Part shown: piece by piece, positions 24,702-33,864 of the stretch
How the letters are laid out: each line of letters opens with the position of its first letter
How positions within the stretch are numbered: position 1 is the stretch's first letter
DNA from: Actinomadura roseirufa
GTDB lineage: Bacteria; Actinomycetota; Actinomycetes; Streptosporangiales; Streptosporangiaceae
Length of the DNA: 64,000 bases
Direction of reading: 5' to 3'
Assembly: GCF_900659635.1 (NCBI RefSeq)
Contig: NZ_CAACVB010000002.1
Coordinates: forward strand, 1 to 64,000
The notes under the pieces: model-generated
The model's database searches: none
What the model was told of the DNA's origin: nothing
What the model saw: only the letters and a program-made list of their open reading frames with translations
Program-made: the position numbers and the translations under genes

Positions 24702-26030
24702 ATGACCTCGACCGCCGACACCACCCCCGACGCCATTTCGCCCCGCACTTGGCGTAAGGTCGGCCTGCGCATCATCCCCCTGATCGGTGTGGCCTACGTG
24801 GCCAGCTACATCGACCGTGCCAACGTCGGCTACATCGCCAAGCCCATGTCGCACGACCTGGGACTCAACGGCCGCCAGATCGGTCTCGCCGCCGGGCTGT
24901 TCTTCATCGGCTATGTGCTCGTCGAAGTGCCGAGCAACATGATGCTGAAACGGTTCGGCGCGCGAAAGTGGATCGCCCGCATCATGATCACATGGGGCGC
25001 GATCACGGCCGCGACCGCGGCCGTGAACTCGGCGGGCGCCCTGTACGTCGCGCGGCTCCTGCTCGGGTTCGCCGAGGCCGGCCTGGCCGCCGGAATCCTG
25101 CTCTACCTGACGTTCTGGTTCCCGCGCAAGCAGCGCTCCTGGGCGCTGTCGGGGTTCTTCCTGATGACCCCGATCTCCTCGATCATCGGCGCTCCGCTGG
25201 CCGCCGCGCTGATCTCGTGGGGCCGGGACCTGTTCGGCATCGCGGGCTGGCGGTCGCTGTTCCTCGTCGAGGGCGCGCTGACCGTCGTGGTCAGCGTGCT
25301 GATCTTCGTCCTGCTGCCGGACGGCCCCCGGCAGGCGCGCTGGCTCGACGAGCGGGAGAAGGACGCCATCGAGGCGGTCCTGGCCGCCGAGGCCGCCGAG
25401 CAGCGCGCCCAGGGCGCCCCCACCGGGCTGACCCAGGCGCTGACCAGCGGCCGGGTGTGGGCGATGGCCGTCGCGTGGTCCGCGATCGCGTTCGGCCTCT
25501 ACCCGCTGGCGTTCTTCCTGCCCCAGATGATCGACTCCATCACCAAGGGCATCGAGGGCGCCGGGGACGTCGACAGCGTGCTGCTGTCGGCGATCCCGTA
25601 CTCGGTGGCCATCATCGCCCTGCTCTCGTGGGCCCGCTTCGCCGCCCGCAGGTCGGCGGTCTCGGCCACGGTCGTCCCGATGGTCTTCGGCGCGACGGGG
25701 CTGCTGCTGGCGACCTTCGCCGACAACGGCGCCCTGTTCGTCCCGGCGGTCTGCCTGAGCGTCGCGGGGCTCATGACCGCGATGCCGCAGTTCTGGCGGA
25801 TCCCGGCGATCGGCCTGACCGGCGCGGCGGCGGCCTCGGGGATCGCGCTCATCAACTCGGTCAGCAACCTCAGCGGATTCGCCGGTCCGTACTTCACCGG
25901 ATACATCGAGGACACGACCGGCAGCTTCACCTACGCGCTGCTGACCATCGCCATCATCATGATCATTGGAATCGGCGTCCTGCTCACCGTGGGGCGCCGC
26001 ATAGAGAAGCTGTACGGAGGACGGTCGTGA
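24702..26030 (+). CDS. MFS transporter, anion:cation symporter (ACS) family
   Basis: Twelve membrane helices are predicted from hydrophobicity over 442 residues. The segment VASYIDRANVGYIAKPM and the loop VPSNMMLKRFGARKWIARIM are typical of the ACS family of organic anion importers (tartrate, phthalate, glucarate permease type). A long central loop is rich in Glu/Ala. The gene lies between hyuB and the isochorismatase-fold gene with overlapping or near-overlapping ends, so it probably imports the hydantoin-like or carboxylated substrate of this operon. GGAG precedes the ATG. Confidence 0.85.
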   Translation: MTSTADTTPDAISPRTWRKVGLRIIPLIGVAYVASYIDRANVGYIAKPMSHDLGLNGRQIGLAAGLFFIGYVLVEVPSNMMLKRFGARKWIARIMITWGAITAATAAVNSAGALYVARLLLGFAEAGLAAGILLYLTFWFPRKQRSWALSGFFLMTPISSIIGAPLAAALISWGRDLFGIAGWRSLFLVEGALTVVVSVLIFVLLPDGPRQARWLDEREKDAIEAVLAAEAAEQRAQGAPTGLTQALTSGRVWAMAVAWSAIAFGLYPLAFFLPQMIDSITKGIEGAGDVDSVLLSAIPYSVAIIALLSWARFAARRSAVSATVVPMVFGATGLLLATFADNGALFVPAVCLSVAGLMTAMPQFWRIPAIGLTGAAAASGIALINSVSNLSGFAGPYFTGYIEDTTGSFTYALLTIAIIMIIGIGVLLTVGRRIEKLYGGRS

Positions 26031-26578
26031 CCACCGCATTGATCATCGGCGACATCCAGAAGGGCATCACGGGGGGCTTCGAGTTCGCCCGGGGCGTCGT
26101 GCCGCCGCTGACCGGTCTGCTCCCGCGCGCCCGCGCGGCCGGCGACCTCGTCGTCTTCGTGCACTTCGCCTTCCGGGGCAACGGAGCCGACGTCCCGCCG
26201 GGCAGCGCCCTGCTCAAGTCCTTCTACGAGGCCGGAGACGCCTTCCACGAGGGCACGCCCGGAACCGAGCTCGACCTGCCGGTCGCGGACGAGGACGTCG
26301 TCGTGCTGAAGCGCCGCGCCAGCGCGTTCGCCGGGACGGACCTCGACCTCGTCCTGCGCGCCCGCGGCGTCGACCACCTGGTGATCGCCGGGGTCGCGAC
26401 CAGCGCGATGGTGGCCGCGACGTGCTACGACGCGTCGGACCGCGGCTATCAGGTGACCGTGCTGCGCGACGGCTGCGCCGACGGCGACGCGGCGGTGCAC
26501 GACTTCTTCATGGACGCGGTCTTCCCCGGCCGCGGCATCGAGGTCGTGTCGTGCGCCGAGTGGCGCGCGGAATCCTGA
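26027..26578 (+). CDS. Isochorismatase-fold hydrolase lacking the usual Cys nucleophile
   Basis: The 183-residue protein shows the family's Asp (IIGDIQ, Asp9) and Lys (VLKRRASAF, Lys95), but the catalytic cysteine position in ATSAMVAATCYDASDRGY holds Met128; a Cys occurs five residues later (Cys133). Amidases of this fold, such as N-carbamoylsarcosine amidase, need the Cys, whereas true isochorismatases do not. GTG at 26027 overlaps the transporter's TGA with GGAGG upstream. By position it would process the product of the hydantoinase, but the missing nucleophile leaves the reaction open. Confidence 0.78.
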   Translation: MTTALIIGDIQKGITGGFEFARGVVPPLTGLLPRARAAGDLVVFVHFAFRGNGADVPPGSALLKSFYEAGDAFHEGTPGTELDLPVADEDVVVLKRRASAFAGTDLDLVLRARGVDHLVIAGVATSAMVAATCYDASDRGYQVTVLRDGCADGDAAVHDFFMDAVFPGRGIEVVSCAEWRAES

Positions 26579-26619
26579 TGACCGGTCTCCGGTAGCGCGT
26601 TCGGGTCCAGGCCAAGGCC

Positions 26620-26655
26620 GCCCACGGCCGCGTCCGCGAGCACGCGGCCGTGGGC
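26620..26655 (+). terminator. Terminator of the hyu operon
   Basis: GCCCACGGCCGCG (26620-26632) pairs perfectly with CGCGGCCGTGGGC (26643-26655), with a 10-nt loop, 41 nt after the stop of the hydrolase gene. It separates the hyu operon from the kbl operon. Confidence 0.8.
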
Positions 26656-26751
26656 ACGGACCTGTCTCCCGGAAGCCCCAATCGGGTGCGGCTGCGAGAC
26701 GCCACGAAATGCACGGGCTATTTCGAACATTGCCATACGTACGCGCCTGGC

Positions 26752-26783
26752 TGATATATCAATGCGGAGAATTGATATGATAA
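26752..26783 (+). promoter_or_regulatory. kbl operon control region with two GATAT palindromes
   Basis: TGATATATCA (26752-26761, a perfect palindrome) and TTGATATGATAA (26772-26783) have centres about 21 bp apart, that is two helical turns. The second overlaps a -10-like TATGAT (26776-26781). They resemble the sites near the GntR gene and in front of hyuA. Confidence 0.6.
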
Positions 26784-26829
26784 CCTCCGGTGTATGCGAT
26801 CGCCCTAACGACGAAGGAGACGGGCAAGC

Positions 26830-28010
<1,181 letters not shown>

Positions 28011-28014
<4 letters not shown>

Positions 28015-28805
28015 GCGCCGCCGAAGGGTTCCGTGCGCCCACCACCGCCGACGACCACGAGCTCGCCGGCCGGGTCGCGGTCGTGACCGGCGGCGCGAGC
28101 GGCATGGGCCTGGCGACCACGCACGCCCTGGCCCGCCGCGGGGCGACCGTCATGGTCCTCGACCTCGCCGTGCCCGGCCCCACCGAGCTCGCGTCGGCGC
28201 TGGACCTGCCGGCGGACCGCGTCCTGACGGCCACCGTGGACGTCACCGACGGCGACCAGATCGAGCGCGCGTTCGCCTCGCTGCTGGCCGAGCGATCACG
28301 GCTCGACATCCTGGTCAACGCCGCGGGCATCGCACCGCCGACGGCGTTCGAGGACATCACCCCGGCCGAGTGGAACCGCGTGCTCGCGGTCAACGTGGAC
28401 GGGACGTTCCTGTGCTGCCGGTCGGCGCTGCCCGCCATGCGCGGCGGCGGCTGGGGACGGATCGTCAACTTCTCGTCCACGGCGGGCAAGACCATCAGCA
28501 CCGCCGGGGGCGCGCACTACACGACGTCCAAGCACGGAGTCCTCGGGCTCACCCGCCACCTGGCGAAGGCGTACGGACCCGACGGGATCACGGTGAACGC
28601 CGTCTGCCCGGGGCTCATCGACACGCCGATGGCGCGCTCCGTGCTGCCCGGAGGGGCGCTCGAACACGCCGCCGGGACGTTCCCGGTGCCCCGCGTCGGG
28701 GAGCCGTGGGAGGTCGCCGAACTCGTCGCCTTCCTGGCCTCCGACCGGGCGGCCTACATCACCGGCGCCGCCGTCGACATCAACGGCGGCGACCTGATCG
28801 TCTGA
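28011..28805 (+). CDS. SDR family NAD(P)-dependent oxidoreductase
   Basis: A classical short-chain dehydrogenase of 264 residues: VAVVTGGASGMGLATTHAL (cofactor glycines), LDLAV with Asp suggesting NAD, DILVNAAGIA, the catalytic FSSTAGKTISTAGGAHYTTSK (Ser, Tyr, Lys) and NAVCPGLIDTPMARS. It is translationally coupled to the KBL-like gene. It probably oxidises a 2-amino-3-hydroxy acid or a 3-hydroxyacyl compound to feed the KBL-like enzyme, replacing the usual threonine dehydrogenase; this is inference from position. Confidence 0.85.
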
Positions 28806-28887
28806 CGCGGCGGCGAGCGGGACGGACACGAGGACGCCGAGCACAGCCCCCAGACCCACCTTGATCCAACGAGAAAGCGAGCAGCCC

Positions 28888-30402
28888 GTGAGCACAGAGG
28901 CAGTCAGGACGATCCAGCACCGTATCGGCGGCGTCGAGACCGCCGGCGTGTCGACCCGCACCGCCCGGGTCTGGAACCCCGCGACCGGCGAGCACCAGGC
29001 CGACGTGCTCCTGGCCGAGGTCGCCGACGTCGACGCCGCGGTCCAGGCGGCGAAGGCCGCCCTGCCGGGCTGGGCCGACACCTCCGTCATGCGCCGCTCG
29101 CGGCTGATGTTCGCCTTCCGCAACCTCGTCGAGAAGCACACCGACGACCTCGCGCGGCTCGTCTCCGCCGAGCACGGCAAGGTCCTCGACGACGCCAGGG
29201 CCGAGGTCGTCCGCGGCCTGGAGGTGATCGACTTCGCCTGCGGGATCCCGCAGCTGCTCAAGGGCGAGTACTCCGACCAGGTCTCGACCGAGGTCGACCT
29301 CTTCTCCTTCCGCCAGCCGCTCGGCGTCTGCGCCGGGATCACGCCGTTCAACTTCCCCGCGATGGTCCCGCTGTGGATGCACCCGATCGCGATCGCGACC
29401 GGCAACACGTTCGTCCTCAAGCCCTCCGAGCGCGACCCGTCGGTGTGCAACCTCGTCGCCGAGCTGTACGCCGAGGCCGGCCTGCCGGGCGGCGTCTTCA
29501 ACCTCGTCCACGGCGACAAGGTCGCGGTCGACGCGCTCCTCGACCACCCGGACGTCGCGGCGGTGTCGTTCGTCGGCTCGACGCCGATCGCGCGGTACGT
29601 GCACGAGCGCGGGACCGCGAACGGCAAGCGCGTGCAGGCGCTCGGCGGCGCCAAGAACCACGCCGTCGTCCTGCCCGACGCCGACCTCGACCGCGCCGCC
29701 GAGCACCTGATCGCGGCCGCGTACGGCTCGGCGGGCCAGCGCTGCATGGCGATCTCGGTCGCCGTCGCGGTCGGCGACGCGGCCGAGCCGCTCATCGGGC
29801 GGCTGCGCGAGAAGGCGCGGGCGATCAAGGTCGGGCCGGGGCTGGAGGCCGGGTCGGAGATGGGCCCGGTCGTGACGCCCGAGGCGCTCGAGCGGGTCAG
29901 GGGCTACATCGGCTCCGGCGTCGATGCGGGCGCCGACCTCGTGGTCGACGGGCGCGAGATCGACGTCCGGGGCGACGGCTTCTTCGTCGGCCCCACCCTG
30001 TTCGACCACGTCACGCCGAAGATGGACGTGTACCGCGACGAGATCTTCGGCCCGGTGCTCGTCGTCCTGCGCGTCGGCTCGCTCACCGAGGCGATCGACC
30101 TCATCAACGGCAACGAGTACGCCAACGGCACGGCGATCTTCACCTCCAGCGGCCAGGCGGCGCGCACCTTCCAGCGGTCGGTGCAGGTCGGGATGATCGG
30201 CGTCAACGTCCCGATCCCGGTGCCCATGGCGTTCTACTCCTTCGGCGGCTGGAAGGACTCGCTGTTCGGGGGGCATCACATCCACGGCCCCGAGGGCATC
30301 GCGTTCTACACGCGCGCGAAGGTCGTCACCACTCGCTGGCCCGAGGAGACGGCGGACGGCTCGCACGACCGCGGCGACCTCCACTTCCCGACGGCGGTCT
30401 GA
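28888..30402 (+). CDS. mmsA: CoA-acylating methylmalonate-semialdehyde dehydrogenase
   Basis: The 504-residue aldehyde dehydrogenase has the MmsA/IolA signatures GITPFNFPAMVPLWMHPIAI, LGGAKNHAVVLPDADLDRAA and SAGQRCMAISVAVAVGD with the nucleophile Cys286. This family converts malonate or methylmalonate semialdehyde with CoA and NAD to acetyl- or propionyl-CoA. GTG at 28888 gives the family length; the upstream in-frame ATG-like extension has no support. It is the last gene before a strong terminator. A second mmsA lies at 44125-45615. Confidence 0.9.
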   Translation: MSTEAVRTIQHRIGGVETAGVSTRTARVWNPATGEHQADVLLAEVADVDAAVQAAKAALPGWADTSVMRRSRLMFAFRNLVEKHTDDLARLVSAEHGKVLDDARAEVVRGLEVIDFACGIPQLLKGEYSDQVSTEVDLFSFRQPLGVCAGITPFNFPAMVPLWMHPIAIATGNTFVLKPSERDPSVCNLVAELYAEAGLPGGVFNLVHGDKVAVDALLDHPDVAAVSFVGSTPIARYVHERGTANGKRVQALGGAKNHAVVLPDADLDRAAEHLIAAAYGSAGQRCMAISVAVAVGDAAEPLIGRLREKARAIKVGPGLEAGSEMGPVVTPEALERVRGYIGSGVDAGADLVVDGREIDVRGDGFFVGPTLFDHVTPKMDVYRDEIFGPVLVVLRVGSLTEAIDLINGNEYANGTAIFTSSGQAARTFQRSVQVGMIGVNVPIPVPMAFYSFGGWKDSLFGGHHIHGPEGIAFYTRAKVVTTRWPEETADGSHDRGDLHFPTAV

Positions 30403-30435
30403 CCACCACTGCGGTTCGCCGGTCACAGCGGTGCC

Positions 30436-30510
30436 ACGGTCCTGACCCCCGCCCGCCGGGTGGGAGTCAGGACCGTTGCCTTTCGGACCGTCCCCGGTGA
30501 GGAACCGGGG
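30436..30510. terminator. Two stem-loops between convergent mmsA and aminotransferase genes
   Basis: ACGGTCCTGAC (30436-30446) pairs with GTCAGGACCGT (30466-30476), with additional CCC/GGG pairing inside. A second hairpin, CCCCGGT (30492-30498) with ACCGGGG (30504-30510), follows. Together they can stop transcription from both sides. Confidence 0.8.
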
Positions 30511-30516
30511 GCCGTC

Positions 30517-31704
30517 TTACAGCTGGGTTCCCGCGGACTCGCGAACGGCCTGAGCGAGGCCGCCGACCAGTTCCTTGAGCAACTGCTCGTCCGAGCCGAA
30601 GTTGATCCGGACATGCGTGCCGGGGGCGTGCATGTCGCCACCGCGGACCGCCGCGATTCCGTTCCGCAGGAGCACGCGATCGATCTCCTCGGGCGTGTCG
30701 CCGAGGCGGGAGCAGTCGACGAGCATGAACGCGCCGCCCGTGGGACGCACGGGCTCGCCGAGGCCGCTCGCGACGACGCCGTCCCAGACGAGGTCGCGCC
30801 TGGCCTGGTACGCGGCGAGCGTCGGGTCGAGCCAGTCGCGGGGCCCGGTCAGCGCGGCGACCGCGGCCCGCTGCGGGACCACTCCGCACCACGCCGACTC
30901 CCACTGGAAGCGGCATTCGAGCGCGTCGATGATGTGCGGCGGCGCCAGGACGTAACCGACTCGCCAGCTCCCGAACGCATAGCCCTTGCTGAGACTCGTG
31001 ACGGTGACCATGTGCGGCCAGCGATCGGCGAGGACCTCCACCGGGTGGTAGCGATGACCGTCGAACGTGAAGTGCTGCCAGGAATCGTCGGAAATGACGA
31101 GCAGCCCGTGGCGCGCCGCGATGTCGACCACCGCCGCGATCGTCTCCGCGTCGGGGAGGTAACCCGTCGGATTGTTCGGGTTGCACAGGAGAATGGCGCG
31201 GCTCCGGGAGGTGACGGCGGCCTCCAGTCCGGCGAGGTCGATGGCCCACCCCTCGGACTCGCGGGACGGGACGAAGGCGGGCGTCGCGCCGGCCTCGCGG
31301 ATCGTCCCGTCGAAGAAGAAGGTGGGGGTCGGCACGATCACCTCGTCGCCCGGGGCGAGCACCGTGCGCAGCACGATGGCGAGCCCCTGCATGGCCCCAT
31401 GCGTGATCAGGAGGCGGCGCTCGGGATCGATGCGAAGGCCGTGCTCGCGCTCCAGATCGGCGGCGATCGCCGCCCGCAGCTCGGGGACGCCACGGGTGTC
31501 GCGCGGGTCGGGCCGCGTCATCGCCTCCGCCACGGCCCGGCGCACGTGCTCGGGCATCGGAAGGACCGGCGCTCCGGCGATCGGGAGAATCCGCACCCCG
31601 TCGCGTTCGCTCCGAGCCGCGCGTTCGCGCATGCTCATCGCGCCCATGACGGGGAGTTCGGTCGCGGCGGGAAGGACCCAGGGGCCTGTGGTAGATCGCA
31701 GCAT
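30517..31704 (-). CDS. PLP-dependent aminotransferase, class I/II
   Basis: The 395-residue fold type I protein has THGAMQGLAIVLRTVLAPGD, VIVPTPTFFFDG, LLCNPNNPTGYLPDAE, SDDSWQHFTFDG, the PLP-binding SLSKGYAFGSWRVGY (Lys240) and the substrate Arg in THVRINFG. It resembles aspartate or alanine-type aminotransferases. It could deaminate an amino acid released by the hydantoinase branch, or beta-alanine-type amines feeding mmsA. It is divergent from the GntR gene. The ATG at 31704 lies only 7 nt after a TATAGT -10-like box (minus strand), so the mRNA may be leaderless. Confidence 0.82.
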   Translation of the reverse strand: MLRSTTGPWVLPAATELPVMGAMSMRERAARSERDGVRILPIAGAPVLPMPEHVRRAVAEAMTRPDPRDTRGVPELRAAIAADLEREHGLRIDPERRLLITHGAMQGLAIVLRTVLAPGDEVIVPTPTFFFDGTIREAGATPAFVPSRESEGWAIDLAGLEAAVTSRSRAILLCNPNNPTGYLPDAETIAAVVDIAARHGLLVISDDSWQHFTFDGHRYHPVEVLADRWPHMVTVTSLSKGYAFGSWRVGYVLAPPHIIDALECRFQWESAWCGVVPQRAAVAALTGPRDWLDPTLAAYQARRDLVWDGVVASGLGEPVRPTGGAFMLVDCSRLGDTPEEIDRVLLRNGIAAVRGGDMHAPGTHVRINFGSDEQLLKELVGGLAQAVRESAGTQL

Positions 31705-31711
31705 ATATGCA

Positions 31712-31732
31712 CTATATCACCTTGAGATATCA
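31712..31732. promoter_or_regulatory. Operator-like sites in the aminotransferase/GntR divergent region
   Basis: CTATATCACC (31712-31721) is identical to 20769-20778, and TGAGATATCA (31723-31732, within TTGAGATATCAA) recurs at 33521-33530 and 33661-33670. The first also contains a minus-strand -10-like TATAGT for the aminotransferase, so part of the similarity may reflect promoter function. Confidence 0.55.
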
Positions 31733-31771
31733 ACCACCTGATCAAATATCTTTGTATGGTCGCTCACACGG

Positions 31772-31787
31772 TGATACTGCTGTATCA
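31772..31787. promoter_or_regulatory. Inverted repeat upstream of the GntR gene
   Basis: TGATAC (31772-31777) and GTATCA (31782-31787) form a perfect 6-bp inverted repeat with a 4-nt spacer, 28 bp before the GntR start codon. It fits an autoregulatory operator for a dimeric FadR-type regulator. Confidence 0.6.
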
Positions 31788-31814
31788 ACAGGCCCTCGGT
31801 GGTACGCTGAAGGT

Positions 31815-32570
31815 GTGCAAGACATCCATTCTTTGATCACGGGAACGCCGCACATCCCGGCGCTGCTGCTGCTCGGTCAAGAGGAGAACGGTCTCGACCG
31901 CACCAGCCAGGCGTACCGGGCGATCAGGCGCCAGATCATCGACCTGACCCTGCCGCCCGGCAGCAGCTTCACCGAGACGTCGCTCGCGCAGAAATGGCAG
32001 GTCAGCAAGACGCCGGTGCGCGAGGCGCTCGCGCGGCTGCGGCGCGACGGGCTCGTGCAGGCGCTTCCGCGCGCGGGCTACGTCGTCAGCCCGGTCACGC
32101 TCCAGGACACCGACGACCTCTGCGGCCTGCGGGCGCTGCTGTCCGGCGAGGCCGCGGCCGCCGCCGCCCGCCAGGGCGTCGACGCCCCGGCGCTCGAACG
32201 GCTCCACGAGCTGTCCAGGGTGCCCTTCGCCCTCGCCGCGGGCGAGGTGGAACTCGAAGACTCGCTGCGGGCCGGGATCGAGTTCGAGGCCATCATCGCC
32301 AACTTCAGCGGCAACGGCCGCTTCAGCAAGGCGATCGTCGACGTGCTCGACGAGCTGGAGCGGGTCCTGCGGATGGCCGCGCTGATCGAACCCGAGATCG
32401 CGAGTCCGCCCGGCGAGCTGGAGAGCATCTACGAGCAGTTGCGCGCGAGGGACCCGGAAGGCGCCCGCGCGGCCATGCACAAGCGGTGTGAGCGTGTGCG
32501 TCACGACATCCTCAAGGTCCTGGCCAAGAGCGTCTCCATCAGCCGAGCGCACATCGAGATGCCGAGTTGA
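31815..32570 (+). CDS. GntR family transcriptional regulator (FadR/FCD type)
   Basis: The N-terminal winged helix (AYRAIRRQIIDLTLPPGSSF, then QKWQVSKTPVREALARLRRD) is followed by an all-helical FCD ligand-binding domain (RALLSGEAAAAAARQGVDAP; ERVLRMAALIEPEIASPPGE). GTG at 31815 gives 251 residues, the family length; the longer frame upstream runs through the operator region. FCD regulators usually sense organic acids made by the pathway they control. Given its position and the recurring GATATC palindromes, it probably represses the hyu, kbl and aminotransferase units (inference). Confidence 0.85.
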   Translation: MQDIHSLITGTPHIPALLLLGQEENGLDRTSQAYRAIRRQIIDLTLPPGSSFTETSLAQKWQVSKTPVREALARLRRDGLVQALPRAGYVVSPVTLQDTDDLCGLRALLSGEAAAAAARQGVDAPALERLHELSRVPFALAAGEVELEDSLRAGIEFEAIIANFSGNGRFSKAIVDVLDELERVLRMAALIEPEIASPPGELESIYEQLRARDPEGARAAMHKRCERVRHDILKVLAKSVSISRAHIEMPS

Positions 32571-32970
32571 TTGCAAGCCCGGCCGTGTTCACTTCAAGCC
32601 CGGCCCACTTCGCTCGCTGGCGCTCGCTTCGTGACCGTTCTTGTGCGAGCGCGAATCGCTTCGCGATCTTCCCGGTGGGGGCTCGCCTCCGGCGTCGCCC
32701 CCACCGGTCAGGTCGCGCGCTCGCGTGACGGCTGAGGCCCAGTTCAGGCGTTTCGTGGGGTTGTCGGCGCTTGTTGATCGCGTTCCTGGTTCGCGTTCTC
32801 GTCTGGCGGTTCGGGTCGTGACTGGGCTTGTGCGGGCGTGAATCGCGGTCTTCTCGGCGGGGCTCGCCTTCGGCTTTGCTTCGCCGGTCGGGTGGCGTGC
32901 TCGCGTTTCGGCTGAGGTTCAGTTCAGGCAGTCTGTGGGGCCGCGCTCTGGCTTCGGTCTCGGCCGTTGG
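32571..32970. repeat. Two diverged ~120-bp direct repeats
   Basis: A unit beginning CTTGTGCGAGCGCGAATCGC (about 32639-32760) is repeated with roughly three-quarters identity as CTTGTGCGGGCGTGAATCGC (about 32825-32945); both end GGCTGAGG(C/T)(C/T)CAGTTCAGGC. The first unit contains a perfect 11-bp hairpin (32672-32682 with 32697-32707) that may also end the GntR transcript. No gene is seen in this stretch. It could be a repetitive intergenic element family. Confidence 0.6.
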
Positions 32971-33324
32971 TCAGAGGGTCCATGTGGAGGTGGGGGCGCA
33001 GTGGTGGGGGTGTGAGCCGTCGTGATCGGGGGCGTGGGCTGGTGTGCCGTCGCCGATGATGCGGGCGGGGACCGTGCGGTTGCGGTCCACCTCGACGACC
33101 ACGAGGCCCGTCGCCGTGCCGCCGTGCGGGGGATCCTCGGTCTTGGTCGCCTCGAGGATGAAGAAATCGCCGCCGCGCTCGGCCGGCCGGCAGTCCCGCA
33201 CTCGCAGCTCCGCGCCCAGCACGCTGATCGCGTGCTGGTCGGTGAGCTCATGGACCGCCGTCGGCTCCCAGAGATCGATGATCCCCCCGGGCGTGTCTTC
33301 CGGCGTCGTCTTCTTCGAAATCAT
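32971..33324 (-). CDS. Hypothetical protein, 117 aa
   Basis: The frame from ATG at 33324 encodes MISKKTTPEDTPGGIIDLWE, then an alpha/beta-like middle (TDQHAISVLGAELRVRDCRP; DFFILEATKTEDPP; ATGLVVVEVDRNRTVPARII) and a His-rich tail ending HPHHCAPTSTWTL. No family is recognised and no membrane segment or signal is present. The ribosome binding site is weak, and the longer frame from 33468 is proline/serine-rich and less convincing. Two TGAGATATCA sites lie upstream of it (33521, 33661), so it could share the control of the neighbouring cluster. Confidence 0.5.
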   Translation of the reverse strand: MISKKTTPEDTPGGIIDLWEPTAVHELTDQHAISVLGAELRVRDCRPAERGGDFFILEATKTEDPPHGGTATGLVVVEVDRNRTVPARIIGDGTPAHAPDHDGSHPHHCAPTSTWTL

Positions 33325-33520
33325 GTGATCACCATGCGGGGCCGTGGACCTGCCCTCACCCGCCGGGCCCGTGTGGACCGCCGTCCCAGGCCTGGCCTGG
33401 TGCGATGACGCCGATGAGGGTGTCGCCGATGTCGGTGCCGGCTCGCCGGCCGGCCGGTCGAGGATCATGTCTTAACTCTTCGTTGCTGAGCTGATTACTA
33501 ACATCACACTACGAACAGCC

Positions 33521-33530
33521 TGAGATATCA
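33521..33530. promoter_or_regulatory. TGAGATATCA site 1 upstream of asparagine synthase
   Basis: This ten-base sequence is identical to the site at 31723-31732 beside the GntR gene and to 33661-33670. It may be an operator of the same regulator. Confidence 0.45.
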
Positions 33531-33660
33531 GCAAGTCGATTGTGATGTCTTTACCTTGGGTCTGGCTGCGGAGGCGGCCGGACGCGGGCCGAGCCCGTCC
33601 TGGCGCCGGGCCATGGCCAGGGCGCCGCGACCTGCGACCTCACCCCCCCCCGGGACGCAC

Positions 33661-33670
33661 TGAGATATCA
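33661..33670. promoter_or_regulatory. TGAGATATCA site 2 upstream of asparagine synthase
   Basis: Second copy of the same ten bases, 140 bp from the first and about 200 bp before the synthase start codon. Spacing and sequence fit a regulated promoter, but no direct evidence exists. Confidence 0.45.
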
Positions 33671-33864
33671 GGGGACCCGCGCCGCCGTGCGGTATTTATT
33701 ACTTGCATTTTGCGGAATGCGGGTGGGTGAGTGACCGTGAATGCCGCACAATCACCGACTCAAAATATGTGCTTGGTGTGCTTTGGCTGATGTTGGGGGA
33801 GATTGGCGGGTGTGGCGCTGGTGCGTCTTTCCGAAGGAAACCGGCAACCTGGGGGTATCGCGAC

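Larger units (their letters stand above)
33325..33864. other. Intergenic region before the asparagine synthase gene
   Basis: This region carries two copies of TGAGATATCA (33521-33530 and 33661-33670) and an AT-rich stretch around 33690-33800 with the inverted repeat GCATT-TTGCGG-AATGC (33705-33720). A 150-nt untranslated leader for the synthase gene is likely. I could not match it to a known riboswitch. Confidence 0.45.
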
